The notes: generated by a model not told the origin, from the letters alone. Shown: positions 1 through 8,269, counted from the first letter of the stretch. The stretch: 12,176 nucleotides of DNA from Melioribacteraceae bacterium (GCA_015486905.1 WFQV01000043.1:1-12176), one strand, 5' to 3'. Translations and numbers: made by a program.

Positions 1-1
1 G

Positions 2-88
2 AAAATTGATTCTACGGATGTAATCCCTGTCTTTTTGCAGGGAACAATTACGAGGTACGACCCTAAAAAGTTCGACGATCCGCTTTAA
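2..88 (+). CDS. C-terminal fragment of an unidentified protein
   Basis: An open frame entering from the left edge gives 28 residues and ends at TAA 86-88. It reads KIDSTDVIPVFLQG at the start and finishes YDPKKFDDPL. The composition is ordinary for a soluble domain and there is no membrane segment. The stop lies 19 bases before the ftsK start, so it is probably the preceding gene of the same operon. I do not recognise the family from so short a tail, and I assign no function. Confidence 0.55.
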   Translation, partial: KIDSTDVIPVFLQGTITRYDPKKFDDPL

Positions 89-107
89 AAAATTTCAGAG
101 CTGACAA

Positions 108-2573
108 ATGGCTAAGAAAAAGAGAAAGAAAGTTAAAAAAGACTCTCCCGAGTATTTAATCTCGCCGGAGAAGAAAATAAAAATCGTCGGGATTTTTATC
201 CTTTTGCTTTCGGTTTTTATTTTTCTTAGCATCCTTTCTTACTCCCGTTATGATGAGTTCATTGCCGATTACGGATTTTTTGATTTGTTCAAAGTTTTTA
301 CAAACAATCCCGAGTTTAGCAATAAAGTTAGTTCCCTTCACAACTGGATGGGAATTTTCGGTGCTTATTCTTCCTTTTTCCTTATTCAAAAAACAATCGG
401 TTACTTTTCAATTGTCTTTCCCGTAATTACTTTCCTTTGGGGAATGTCTTTAATGGGTAAAAAGAATTACGGACTTACACTTAAAGCTACAAACTTCCTG
501 CTTGCGATTGGAATTTTGTTCTCGGCTTTCTTCGGTGTGCTTCGCTCCGCACCGGATATTCGACTGCTTGTTGAAAACAATGAACTCTCCGGCAACTTGG
601 GTCTCTTTTTCGGCAAAGGATTAGCCTTGCTGTTCGGTGGTTTGGGCAGCATTATTATTATAATTACAATTGTAATCGTAGCGGTCTTTTTTACCTTTAA
701 TATTCCGATCGAGCCGATTAAGGAATTCGTGATTAATTTTTTCAGGGAAGAGGAGGAAGAAATTAAAATTAATCGCGCTGCCGAAGAAGAGGAAGAGCGG
801 CTAAGTAAAATTAAAAATCTCGGTTCTTCTTTGAAGCGTAAGAAAGTGAAGGAAATTCAGCATCCTTTGACACCGGAAGAATTTAATGTTCTGGGAACTT
901 CCGAGCAGGAAGAAACGAAGATTAGAATTATTCACAAGGACGAAGCCGAATTTCTGCCTGAGAAAGAAACCGCTCGGAACAAAACCGTTGCGGAAAGTGA
1001 AAAAGAGAAAAAAGAAGTTTCTAATGAATATATTATTGACGTTCAAAAAGAAGAATTACTGCCCGAGCAGTGGGAAGAAAAAATTAACTTCTTACCGCCT
1101 ACAATCGATTTGCTTAATCCTCGTGCTGAAGAGGTAATTAAAATTCCCGAAGAGGAATTAAAACGGAATGCGGAACTATTGAAGGAAAAACTTTCTCTAT
1201 TCGACATTAAAATTGACGACATCTCCGTTACGCCGGGTCCTGTGGTTACGCTCTACGAGATTGTCCCTTCACCCGGAGTTAAAATAAGCAGAATTGTCAG
1301 TCTTGAAAACGACATCGCTCTTGCTTTGGCGGCGCGGGGAATTAGAATAATAGCCCCGATACCGGGTAAAAGTGCAATCGGCGTTGAAATTCCAAACTCT
1401 AACGCTGCTTTGGTTACCGCGCGCAGCGTCCTTGCCAAAGTGAGGCAAGCAAAAGCCGAACTGCCGATGGCTCTTGGGAAAACAATCTCCGGGGATGTTT
1501 ACGTTGCCGATTTAGCCGTTATGCCTCACCTCTTAATTGCAGGTTCAACCGGGTCGGGTAAAAGTGTAGGGATAAATATGATTATTAACAGCCTTCTCTT
1601 TTCCAAGCACCCTTCGGAAATAAAGTTTGTAATCGTTGACCCTAAAAAAATCGAACTTTCATTTTACAAAAGATTAAATAAACATTTCCTTGCAGTCTCG
1701 CCGGATTTGGACGAGGAAATAATTACCACACCCCAGAACGCTTTGATTGCACTGAAAGCCGTCGAGTACGAAATGGAAAAACGTTACGATATGCTCGCAA
1801 AGGCAGGGGTAAGGGACATTGTAGCTTACAACAAGAAAATTTCAAATCCGAAGTCGCGCCCGCACGACACGGACAGAATTAAACATCATCCGATACCTTA
1901 CATTATTGTAATAATTGACGAACTGGCGGATTTAATGTTAACCTCGGGTAAAGAAGTTGAGGAACCGGTTGCACGCCTTGCACAGCTTGCCCGTGCGGTG
2001 GGAATTCATCTAATAGTTGCCACACAGCGCCCCTCGGTGAATGTAATTACCGGTTTGATTAAAGCCAACTTCAGCGCAAGGATTGCCTACAAAGTAGCGA
2101 CAAAAATCGATTCGAGGACAATTTTGGATATGAACGGCGCAGAACAATTGTTGGGTAGAGGCGATATGCTTTTCCTTCCGATTGGTGCACCGAAACCGAT
2201 TAGAATTCAAAACGCTTTTATTTCTACCGAAGAGGTTGAGAAGGTGGTAAATTTCATTTACATTCAGAAAGGTTTTTCAAAGCGGTATTTCCTCCCTTCT
2301 ATGTTCGAAAAGAAGACCTCTGCAGGGGGGAATTTCCTGGCTGACTTGGACCCGATGTTTCGTGATGCCGCAAGAGTGATTGTCCGCCATCAGCAAGGCT
2401 CTGTTTCCTTGCTTCAGAGAAGATTGAAATTAGGTTACGCTCGCGCGGCAAGGATTGTTGACCAATTAGAACAAGCGGGAATAGTCGGCCCCTCCGAAGG
2501 CAGCAAAGCCCGGGAAGTATTGGTTGAAAACGAAGAAGAACTGGAAACTCTCCTTAGGTCGCTTAATGATTAA
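108..2573 (+). CDS. ftsK: DNA translocase FtsK/SpoIIIE
   Basis: This is a septum-anchored, ATP-driven double-stranded DNA pump that clears and aligns chromosome termini during division. At 821 residues it is close to SpoIIIE in size and lacks the very long linker of E. coli FtsK. The N-terminus has a basic leader (AKKKRKKVKK) and about four membrane segments near residues 25-46, 82-117, 124-146 and 164-198. A charged, Glu/Lys-rich linker follows (about 210-350), then the motor. The Walker A motif GSTGSGKS lies at residues 479-486 and Walker B (IIDELADLM) near 602-610. A winged-helix gamma domain occupies about 748-808, with LLQRRLKLGYARAARIVDQL resembling the helix that reads polar KOPS-type guide sequences. 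The ATG at 108 has only a weak upstream purine run but gives the full basic leader. lolA overlaps its 3' end, an order also found in E. coli. Confidence 0.97.
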   Translation: MAKKKRKKVKKDSPEYLISPEKKIKIVGIFILLLSVFIFLSILSYSRYDEFIADYGFFDLFKVFTNNPEFSNKVSSLHNWMGIFGAYSSFFLIQKTIGYFSIVFPVITFLWGMSLMGKKNYGLTLKATNFLLAIGILFSAFFGVLRSAPDIRLLVENNELSGNLGLFFGKGLALLFGGLGSIIIIITIVIVAVFFTFNIPIEPIKEFVINFFREEEEEIKINRAAEEEEERLSKIKNLGSSLKRKKVKEIQHPLTPEEFNVLGTSEQEETKIRIIHKDEAEFLPEKETARNKTVAESEKEKKEVSNEYIIDVQKEELLPEQWEEKINFLPPTIDLLNPRAEEVIKIPEEELKRNAELLKEKLSLFDIKIDDISVTPGPVVTLYEIVPSPGVKISRIVSLENDIALALAARGIRIIAPIPGKSAIGVEIPNSNAALVTARSVLAKVRQAKAELPMALGKTISGDVYVADLAVMPHLLIAGSTGSGKSVGINMIINSLLFSKHPSEIKFVIVDPKKIELSFYKRLNKHFLAVSPDLDEEIITTPQNALIALKAVEYEMEKRYDMLAKAGVRDIVAYNKKISNPKSRPHDTDRIKHHPIPYIIVIIDELADLMLTSGKEVEEPVARLAQLARAVGIHLIVATQRPSVNVITGLIKANFSARIAYKVATKIDSRTILDMNGAEQLLGRGDMLFLPIGAPKPIRIQNAFISTEEVEKVVNFIYIQKGFSKRYFLPSMFEKKTSAGGNFLADLDPMFRDAARVIVRHQQGSVSLLQRRLKLGYARAARIVDQLEQAGIVGPSEGSKAREVLVENEEELETLLRSLND

Positions 2574-3171
2574 GAAATTTCTTATTGTAATATTGCTCGT
2601 CTCGACTTCCCTTTTTGCACAGAACGCGGAAACAATAATTAAAAAAGTCAGGAACAAGTTTAATTCGGTTGAAAGTTTCAGTGCGGAAATAGTACGCACG
2701 GTTAAAAATAACAAGCAAACACTTCAAGGCAAATTTTATTATTACAAACCGGATTTCTACAAAATTGTTTTACCGCAAAGGGAAATAATTTCAATTGCCG
2801 ACACCATTTGGAATTTTGAAAAGAAGAGAAAGAGAATAATTATTTCGCAGAAGGACGAAAACATTTCTTTTTTCGATATCAGAAGAATTCTTTTTGAGGC
2901 GGTCAAAAAATTTAATATTAAAATTGTCGAAAGCAACAAATCTTCAAAAGACAAATTCGTACTAAAACTTACCCCGAAAAACGAGCAGAGCGGACAGACC
3001 GTTTTCGTGGGAGTTGACAAAAATTATTTTGTCCGCTCGGTGGAGGTAACGGCTCCCGGGACACAGAAACTGCGTTTTGAGTTTAAGCATCTTATTTTAA
3101 ACAAGGTAAAAAAAAGCGAGACCTTTAAAGTCCGCATCCTTTCTAATTGGAAAGTAATTAATTTGAGATGA
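2566..3171 (+). CDS. lolA: Outer-membrane lipoprotein carrier LolA
   Basis: This is a periplasmic chaperone that takes lipoproteins released at the inner membrane and carries them to the outer membrane. I start it at ATG 2566 rather than at the in-frame ATG 2524, because 2566 begins directly with a Sec signal peptide (MIKKFLIVILLVSTSLFAQ, likely cleaved after Ala18), while the longer form adds 14 residues coded inside ftsK. The mature protein has the LolA pattern of an amphipathic first helix (AETIIKKVRNKF) followed by antiparallel strands such as LQGKFYYYKPDFYKIVLP. The full product is 201 residues, normal for the family. The start overlaps the ftsK end by 8 bases (ATGATTAA), which implies translational coupling. 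Sequence identity to classical LolA looks low, so the assignment rests on pattern, length and position. Confidence 0.87.
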   Translation: MIKKFLIVILLVSTSLFAQNAETIIKKVRNKFNSVESFSAEIVRTVKNNKQTLQGKFYYYKPDFYKIVLPQREIISIADTIWNFEKKRKRIIISQKDENISFFDIRRILFEAVKKFNIKIVESNKSSKDKFVLKLTPKNEQSGQTVFVGVDKNYFVRSVEVTAPGTQKLRFEFKHLILNKVKKSETFKVRILSNWKVINLR

Positions 3172-4238
3172 TGACGATGGAAAGGCTTAAGAAAATATCC
3201 GGTTTGGCGATACCTTTGCTTTTGACTTTAATTTTCCTTTACCTTGCATTTAGAAATGTTAATCTTAAAGAGGCTTTTATTTTAATTGGCGATGTGAAAA
3301 TCGGCTGGCTGTTGGTTTTCATTGTAATATTTCTTTTCTCTCATTTCGTTCGGGCAATCCGCTGGAAATACATCATCTCTTCGGTGAAAGACGATGTTAA
3401 AATTCTTCATCTCTTCGGTGCAACAATGATTGGCTACGGAGTAAATGCAGTTGTGCCGCGCCTCGGAGAGGTTTACCGTGCAATGTTTATGGGGCGCTGG
3501 GAAAAAATTTCACGAACTTCAATGTTCGGGACGGTTATTGTGGAAAGAATAATCGATATTCTTGCGCTTGCTTTTTCCGTTCTCGTTAGCGTACTGATTT
3601 ATTCGGGCGACCTTTACGGTAAAATTACTTGGCTTAAGTCCACACTGGAAATCGGTTTTGTCCTAATTCTTTTGGGGATAGTTCTTATTTTGTTTACTAT
3701 TATTTTTAAAGAGAAGTTCTATTCCGTAATATTAAAAATCACTGGCGCCTTTTCCGAAACGTTAGCGGATAAGTTGGGTGAAATTTTCAGTATGCTTGTG
3801 GAAGGATTCGGCAGCTTGAAAGGCAGGAAAAACGTTGTAATGACAATTTTGCTCTCCGTTGCTATTATGCTCCTTTACGGTTTGAATTCTTACATTTCTT
3901 TCTTAATGATGGGAATGGACCACCTGCAGAAAGTAACTTTCGGAGTAGCTTGGATTTTAATGACAATCAGTGCATTCGGCGTTGTAATTCCAACCCCTTC
4001 GGGAATTGGTTCTTACCATTGGATTACAATTACTACGCTTGTAGCCGTCTTTGGTTTCGGCAAAGAAATAAGCACCGCATTTGCAATTGTTACTCACGCG
4101 GTTTCCTACATTATTTTTATATTGTCACCGTTCGTTTTTGTTTATCTTGTTAATTTAAAGCGTAAAGGAGAAGGAGAGGAGAAATTAAATTTCTTTACGG
4201 TCTTAAAACAAGCTAAATATGAAAACGGGAAAGATTAA
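3168..4238 (+). CDS. Flippase-like / LPG-synthase transmembrane-domain protein (UPF0104)
   Basis: A polytopic inner-membrane protein of 356 residues with about eight hydrophobic segments. It belongs to the family that includes the membrane domain of lysylphosphatidylglycerol synthase and AglD-like proteins. Signature features are FVRAIRWKYI (60-69), an N-x4-R-x-GE-x2-R block at residues 93-104 (NAVVPRLGEVYR), ERIID (126-130) and a late PTPSGIG loop at 275-281. There is no C-terminal aminoacyl-transferase domain, so it is not a complete MprF-type LPG synthase. Members are suspected of moving lipid-linked substrates across the membrane, but the substrate here cannot be read from sequence. The start at 3168 overlaps the lolA stop as ATGA; ATGs at 3171 and 3177 are alternatives. 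Its place between lolA and uppP fits a role in envelope lipid traffic. Confidence 0.85.
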   Translation: MMTMERLKKISGLAIPLLLTLIFLYLAFRNVNLKEAFILIGDVKIGWLLVFIVIFLFSHFVRAIRWKYIISSVKDDVKILHLFGATMIGYGVNAVVPRLGEVYRAMFMGRWEKISRTSMFGTVIVERIIDILALAFSVLVSVLIYSGDLYGKITWLKSTLEIGFVLILLGIVLILFTIIFKEKFYSVILKITGAFSETLADKLGEIFSMLVEGFGSLKGRKNVVMTILLSVAIMLLYGLNSYISFLMMGMDHLQKVTFGVAWILMTISAFGVVIPTPSGIGSYHWITITTLVAVFGFGKEISTAFAIVTHAVSYIIFILSPFVFVYLVNLKRKGEGEEKLNFFTVLKQAKYENGKD

Positions 4239-4270
4239 ATTTTAAGTATTTAAATAGGAAGAACAGACGA

Positions 4271-4915
4271 ATGAAAAAAATATTTTTAATTTTGTTTCTA
4301 TCCTCATTTGGATTTACGAAGGCACAAATTGATTTTTCTGCAGGAATGGGGCTTAGCTACTTTGCCGCTTCTTCGTTTCGGGATTATGTAAATGCTAATT
4401 TTGCTAATAATAATCAACTTAGCTCTTTTCAATCGTCTGTAATTTTTCTTACTGAGGCGGACTACACGGTTAAAGAAAATTTTCAAGTCGGAATAGAATA
4501 CGCATTTAACATTTATTCTTACAACAACGGTCTCTCTTTGGGCTACTACAACGTTTCGATGAATTTGCACAAACCTTCTCTTGTGGCTTATTATTTGATT
4601 ACCGGTGAGGGTTACAAATTCAAATTTGGCGGCGGAGTAGGACCGCGTTTTGTATTGCTGGAAGAAAAACTTCCCAACTATGCCGACAGCAGAAAGTACA
4701 ATTCGCCAATGGGAATAGGTGCTGTGGTTAAAGCCGCGGGACTCACGACACTCGGGGGCAATCTTTACGCTTTAATCGACGTTGAAATGCGTTACGATTA
4801 CAACGGCGAACCTACGTTTCAAGGAAAGAAAATTTTTGATGATATCAACCAAGCAAATGTTAACCTAAATTCACTTTCGGTCGGTTTGATTTTAGGCGTT
4901 GCTTATTCATTTTAA
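4271..4915 (+). CDS. Outer-membrane beta-barrel protein, function unknown
   Basis: A 214-residue exported protein. The Sec signal peptide MKKIFLILFLSSFGFTKA is likely cleaved before Gln19. The mature part alternates polar and aromatic residues in short strands (for example FQVGIEYAFNIYSYNNG, KFKFGGGVGPRFVLL) and finishes in YSF, the terminal-Phe signature that outer-membrane assembly machinery recognises. About eight strands are plausible, similar in size to OmpA/OmpX-like or PF13505-type barrels. AGGAA at 4256-4260 lies 10 bases before the ATG. It sits 32 bases after the flippase-like gene, and the uppP ribosome-binding site overlaps its stop codon, so it is probably co-transcribed. I cannot name the family more closely or give a ligand. 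Confidence 0.75.
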   Translation: MKKIFLILFLSSFGFTKAQIDFSAGMGLSYFAASSFRDYVNANFANNNQLSSFQSSVIFLTEADYTVKENFQVGIEYAFNIYSYNNGLSLGYYNVSMNLHKPSLVAYYLITGEGYKFKFGGGVGPRFVLLEEKLPNYADSRKYNSPMGIGAVVKAAGLTTLGGNLYALIDVEMRYDYNGEPTFQGKKIFDDINQANVNLNSLSVGLILGVAYSF

Positions 4916-4919
4916 GGAG
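4914..4919 (+). promoter_or_regulatory. Shine-Dalgarno for uppP, overlapping the upstream stop
   Basis: AAGGAG begins inside the TAA stop of the beta-barrel gene and ends 5 bases before GTG 4925. It is the strongest Shine-Dalgarno match near that codon and supports GTG as the real uppP start, with reinitiation from the gene before it. Confidence 0.8.
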
Positions 4920-4924
4920 TAATC

Positions 4925-5773
4925 GTGAATATTTTTGAAGCTGTTCTTTTAGGAATAATTCAAGGTTTAACCGAATTTTTACCCATTAGTAGCACGGGAC
5001 ATTTAACCCTTACGGGCAAGTTAATGGGGTTAATCTCAACCGAACACCCGGAGCATTGGACCGCTTTTATTGCCGTAATTCAATTGGGAACGTTGTTGGC
5101 GGTACTAATTTATTTTTGGCGGGACATTGTTCTGATTGTGAAAGATTTTTTTGCAGACAATCTTTTTAAGAGGAAAAAGTTCTCCGAGCAGACGTTTAAT
5201 TCCAAATTAGGTTGGTACATTATCATCGGTACAATTCCGGTTGTTATTGTAGGACTTGGTTTTAAGGATGCAATCGAAGGAGCGTTTACTAAAAATCTTA
5301 GCGTAATTGCCGGAAGTTTAATTGTGCTCGGAATTATTTTGGGAGGAGCGGAAAAGGTGGGGGAATTCACCAAAGACCTTAAAGGGTTAACCTGGCTTTC
5401 AGCTTTGTTAATAGGTATTGCCCAATGCTTTGCTTTAATCCCCGGTTCGTCCCGTTCCGGCACCACCATTACAATGGCTTTGTTCCTGGGTTACAAGCGT
5501 GAGACTGCGGCACGCTTTTCATTTCTTTTAAGCATTCCCGCGGTCTTCGGCAGCGGACTGCTTGAATTTTACGAGTCGCTTAAATTCATTGATTTTTCAG
5601 CCTCGGTGAATTTAATTGTTGCTACCGCCGCCGCCGCAATAAGCGGTTATTTAACAATCGGATTTTTGCTCCGTTTCTTAAGAACGAATACAACTTACGT
5701 CTTTGTCTTTTACAGAATAATTTTAGGAATTGCAATTTTATTATTAATTTATTACGGTCTAATTATTCCATAG
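4925..5773 (+). CDS. uppP: Undecaprenyl-diphosphate phosphatase (BacA/UppP)
   Basis: An integral membrane phosphatase that converts undecaprenyl diphosphate to undecaprenyl phosphate, regenerating the lipid carrier for peptidoglycan and other cell-wall polymers; overproduction of the family gives bacitracin resistance. At 282 residues with about eight membrane segments it matches the family. Both active-site blocks are present. The N-terminal one is Q13-x3-E17 followed by FLPISSTGH (18-26, His26), and the second is PGSSRSGTT at 173-181 with the expected catalytic Arg177, followed by KRETAARFSFLLSIPA. The start is GTG, supported by a good Shine-Dalgarno 5 bases away. The following lipoprotein gene begins 12 bases after its TAG. 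The neighbouring flippase-like protein is an interesting partner because UppP acts on lipid whose return across the membrane needs a flippase, but that link is only inference. Confidence 0.96.
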   Translation: MNIFEAVLLGIIQGLTEFLPISSTGHLTLTGKLMGLISTEHPEHWTAFIAVIQLGTLLAVLIYFWRDIVLIVKDFFADNLFKRKKFSEQTFNSKLGWYIIIGTIPVVIVGLGFKDAIEGAFTKNLSVIAGSLIVLGIILGGAEKVGEFTKDLKGLTWLSALLIGIAQCFALIPGSSRSGTTITMALFLGYKRETAARFSFLLSIPAVFGSGLLEFYESLKFIDFSASVNLIVATAAAAISGYLTIGFLLRFLRTNTTYVFVFYRIILGIAILLLIYYGLIIP

Positions 5774-5777
5774 GAGG
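5772..5777 (+). promoter_or_regulatory. Shine-Dalgarno for the PPIase lipoprotein, overlapping the uppP stop
   Basis: AGGAGG starts within the TAG stop codon of uppP and ends 8 bases before ATG 5786. This repeats the arrangement seen before uppP and suggests coupled translation. Confidence 0.8.
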
Positions 5778-5785
5778 AACTAAAA

Positions 5786-6409
5786 ATGAAAAAGATTTTA
5801 TTACTCTTTCTCTCGGTAGCTTTGATTTCCGGTTGCGGAAAGAAAAACGAAACTAAAAAAGTAACAATTTCGGCTAACTCAAACTTCGAGGCACAAGTGA
5901 AAAAAATAATGGACATAGGCAGCAGCGAAATGTTGATTGCTGTAATTAAAACCAATATGGGAACAATGGAGTTGGAACTTTATCCCCACAAAACTCCGAA
6001 AACAGTTGAGAATTTTGTCGGCTTGGCACTTAAGGGTTATTACAACGGTGTTACTTTTCACAGGGTGATTGACAACTTCATGATTCAAGGCGGTGACCCC
6101 ACCGGTACGGGAATGGGAGGACAAAGTATTTGGGGAGGTAAATTCCAGGACGAATTCCGTCAGGATTTGCGTTTCGATTCACCCGGTATCCTTGCAATGG
6201 CGAATGCCGGACCAAACACAAACGGCAGTCAGTTTTTCATTACGCTTGTTCCCACTCCTTGGCTAAACGGTCACCACACAATTTTCGGGCATTTAATTAA
6301 GGGAATGGATGTTCTGAAAGCAATAGGTAAAGTTAAAACCGGACAGCGTGACAAACCGGTTAATGATGTAATAATGGAAAGCGTTACGATAGAGAAAAGA
6401 AAAATTTAA
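5786..6409 (+). CDS. Cyclophilin-type peptidyl-prolyl isomerase, lipoprotein
   Basis: A 207-residue prolyl cis-trans isomerase expected to help fold proteins in the periplasm. The N-terminus is a type II signal peptide with lipobox LISGC, giving lipidated Cys17 followed by Gly-Lys-Lys. The residues after Cys do not show the Asp+2 inner-membrane retention signal of enterobacteria, and the final membrane is uncertain. After a spacer to about residue 50, a complete single cyclophilin domain runs to the end. Key residues are present: FHRV with the catalytic Arg93, FMIQGGDPTGTG, the ANAGPNTNGSQFFI block, and PWLNGHHTIFG with Trp159 and the following His. The type is PpiA/PpiB-like in size plus the lipid anchor. 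It is the last gene of the envelope run, and the DNA after it turns into low-complexity repeats. Confidence 0.94.
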   Translation: MKKILLLFLSVALISGCGKKNETKKVTISANSNFEAQVKKIMDIGSSEMLIAVIKTNMGTMELELYPHKTPKTVENFVGLALKGYYNGVTFHRVIDNFMIQGGDPTGTGMGGQSIWGGKFQDEFRQDLRFDSPGILAMANAGPNTNGSQFFITLVPTPWLNGHHTIFGHLIKGMDVLKAIGKVKTGQRDKPVNDVIMESVTIEKRKI

Positions 6410-6427
6410 GTAAATAATTTTATTTTA

Positions 6428-6462
6428 ATTATGAATTGTGAATTATGAATGGAGAATTATTT
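6428..6462 (+). repeat. 7-base-period tandem repeat, ATTATGA-type
   Basis: Five consecutive heptamers keep phase: ATTATGA, ATTGTGA, ATTATGA, ATGGAGA, ATTATTT. The first three differ by one base at most, and the last two are degenerate. The tract starts 18 bases after the PPIase stop and codes for nothing obvious. Confidence 0.75.
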
Positions 6463-6484
6463 TATGGTGAGTGATGAGTAAGTC

Positions 6485-6548
6485 GATTGGATGAATGGAT
6501 GATTGGATGGATGAATGCATAGTTGGATAAATGGATAAATGGTTGGAA
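6485..6548 (+). repeat. 4-base-period tandem repeat, GGAT/GAAT/AAAT type
   Basis: Sixteen tetramers in unbroken phase, mostly of the form NNAT: GATT, GGAT, GAAT, GGAT, GATT, GGAT, GGAT, GAAT, GCAT, AGTT, GGAT, AAAT, GGAT, AAAT, GGTT, GGAA. A related tract lies inverted at 9484-9531. The remainder of the 6410-6695 gap shows no gene. Confidence 0.85.
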
Positions 6549-6654
6549 TGAAAGATGCAATTTGTTAGCTCTATCACTTAAATAGCGATTCTAATTGTAG
6601 AAATAAGGAATGCACAAATAAAAGGAAAGTTAGCTTGATTACAGGTTTAAAAAC

Positions 6655-6682
6655 ATTCGCGAAAATTCGTGTAATTAGCGGC
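6655..6682 (+). repeat. Degenerate 9-10-base repeat before the transporter gene
   Basis: Three related units follow one another: ATTCGCGAAA, ATTCGTGTA and ATTAGCGGC. The tract ends 13 bases before the transporter ATG, so it lies in or near the leader. It may be decayed filler repeat rather than a regulatory site. Confidence 0.4.
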
Positions 6683-6695
6683 TAAAGATAAACGG

Positions 6696-8165
6696 ATGAA
6701 AAATAAGGAATTCTTTTCCTCGCGCTGGGCTATGCTTATCTCCACCCTCGGCATTGCCGTAGGGACGGGAAATATTTGGCGTTTCTCAAGGATTGTAGCT
6801 CAGAACGGCGGAGGCTCTTTTCTAATTCCGTGGGTGATTTTTCTTTTTATTTGGTCTATTCCCTTAATAATTGCAGAATTTGCGCTCGGCAAATTTACAC
6901 GTTTTGGTCCTTTGGGCGCACTTGCCAAAACCGCCGGAAAGAAGTTCGGTTGGATGGGTGCTTACGTGGTTTTTGTTTCAACCGCCATAATGTTCTACTA
7001 TTCGGTCGTTACCGGCTGGTGCATTAAATTTCTTGTTTCGGCTATCACTGGCGATTTGCTAAAAACTACAAACCACTTAGCGTACTGGGAGAATTTTTCA
7101 AGCGGTTATTCTCCGATTCTTTTCCACTTTTTAGCTCTTTCCATTTCGGCTTACGTTATTTACAAAGGCGTTGTTAACGGAATTGAAAAGGCGAATAAAG
7201 TCCTTGTTACCTCTCTGATTGTCATTCTGCTTGTACTTCTTGTACGTGCGGTTACTTTACCCAATGCGGTTGAAGGACTTAAGTATTTTTTCACGCCGAA
7301 GGTTAAGTATTTAACGAACTACAAAGTTTGGCTTTCGGCTTTAACACAAAATGCGTGGGATACAGGAGCGGGGTGGGGACTGATTTTAACTTATGCAATT
7401 TACATGCGTAAGCGGGAAGATGTTCCGCTTAATGCTGCCCTGCTGGGTTTTGGAAACAATTCGGTTTCTTTGATTGCGGGAATAATTATTTTCTCCACTG
7501 TCTTTTCGCTTGCCGGTCCCGAGGCAATGTCCAAAATTACACAATCAGGTCCGGCAAACACCGGTTTAACATTCATTTACTTACCGCTTTTATTCTCCAA
7601 GATGTCGCCGAGTTTTACACTAAACCAAATTTTTGCAATTTTATTTTTCCTGGCACTTTCCTCTGCTGCACTTACCTCTTTAATTTCACTTGTAGAACTT
7701 TCGACGCGTACTTTCATTGACTTCGGATTGGAAAGACGGAAAGCAATTTTTATTGTTGCTTCAATGGGCTTTTTCCTCGGCTTGCCCTCCGCACTGAATC
7801 TGAATTTCTTCACTAACCAGGATTGGGTTTGGGGCGTGGGTTTAATTCTTAGCGGAGCATTCATTGCTTTTGCAATCATTCGCTTCGGTACGGACAGATT
7901 CAGAACGGAAATAATTAACGGTGAAGGCAGCGATATTAAAATCGGGAAGTTTTACAATTACATTATTGAATTTCTAATTCCTTTGCAAGTTGTTATTTTG
8001 CTGGTTTGGTGGCTGGTTTCTTCGTCATCGTGGGATAAACAGTGGTGGAATCCGTTTCACACACAAAATGCGGGTACTTGCATTTTACAATGGGGAATTG
8101 TAATCGGGGTGTTTGTGATTTTAAATAGAGTTTTAGTTACCCACACTTTAAAAAGGGAAAGGTAA
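6696..8165 (+). CDS. Sodium-dependent transporter, NSS (SNF) family
   Basis: An inner-membrane symporter of 489 residues in the LeuT-fold neurotransmitter:sodium symporter family, which uses the sodium gradient to take up amino acids or related compounds. About twelve hydrophobic segments can be drawn. TM1 has the conserved unwound sodium/substrate region AVGTGNIWRF (21-30), with Arg29 at the position of the extracellular gate Arg, followed by NGGGSFLIPW. Further family marks are GIEKANKVLV and QNAWDTGAGWGL, the counterpart of the TM6 substrate region, which departs from the Phe-rich form of LeuT. Bacterial members of this length often work with a tiny subunit, and one follows here with a 1-base overlap. 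The substrate is not readable; methionine or alanine is possible by analogy with MetP. The ATG at 6696 lacks a strong Shine-Dalgarno but opens directly onto the family's N-terminus. Confidence 0.94.
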   Translation: MKNKEFFSSRWAMLISTLGIAVGTGNIWRFSRIVAQNGGGSFLIPWVIFLFIWSIPLIIAEFALGKFTRFGPLGALAKTAGKKFGWMGAYVVFVSTAIMFYYSVVTGWCIKFLVSAITGDLLKTTNHLAYWENFSSGYSPILFHFLALSISAYVIYKGVVNGIEKANKVLVTSLIVILLVLLVRAVTLPNAVEGLKYFFTPKVKYLTNYKVWLSALTQNAWDTGAGWGLILTYAIYMRKREDVPLNAALLGFGNNSVSLIAGIIIFSTVFSLAGPEAMSKITQSGPANTGLTFIYLPLLFSKMSPSFTLNQIFAILFFLALSSAALTSLISLVELSTRTFIDFGLERRKAIFIVASMGFFLGLPSALNLNFFTNQDWVWGVGLILSGAFIAFAIIRFGTDRFRTEIINGEGSDIKIGKFYNYIIEFLIPLQVVILLVWWLVSSSSWDKQWWNPFHTQNAGTCILQWGIVIGVFVILNRVLVTHTLKRER

Positions 8166-8269
8166 TGTTAACAATAGCAACATTCATTTTAGTTTGCGGA
8201 ATAGTCTGGGGAGGTTTTATTTTTCTTCTTATGTTTGCAATGAAAAAAGAAAAAGCTAAGGTTAAATGA
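8165..8269 (+). CDS. MetS-like small subunit of the NSS transporter (34 aa)
   Basis: A 34-residue single-pass membrane peptide starting MLTIATFILVCGIVWGGF, with a hydrophobic segment at about residues 3-25 and a basic tail (KKEKAKVK). The WGG motif in the middle of the membrane span, the size and the position directly after an NSS transporter match the methionine/alanine importer small subunits (MetS in Corynebacterium). Those are required for activity of their MetP-type transporter. Its ATG overlaps the transporter stop by one base (TAATG), and its TGA is followed immediately by the holA ATG. No other explanation of this inter-gene space fits as well. It is easily missed because of its length. 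Confidence 0.85.
   Translation: MLTIATFILVCGIVWGGFIFLLMFAMKKEKAKVK

Noticed and set aside
2524..2565. Longer lolA start at ATG 2524
   Set aside because: It adds a charged 14-residue leader in front of a good Sec signal peptide and lies within ftsK; ATG 2566 gives a normal signal peptide.
3950..4153. Plus-strand open frame inside the flippase-like gene
   Set aside because: It is an out-of-frame shadow with a Cys- and Tyr-rich composition unlike any neighbour, wholly covered by a well-supported gene.
6485..6548. CRISPR-like array in the gap before the transporter
   Set aside because: The units are 4 bases long with no spacers and no cas genes; it is a simple tandem repeat.
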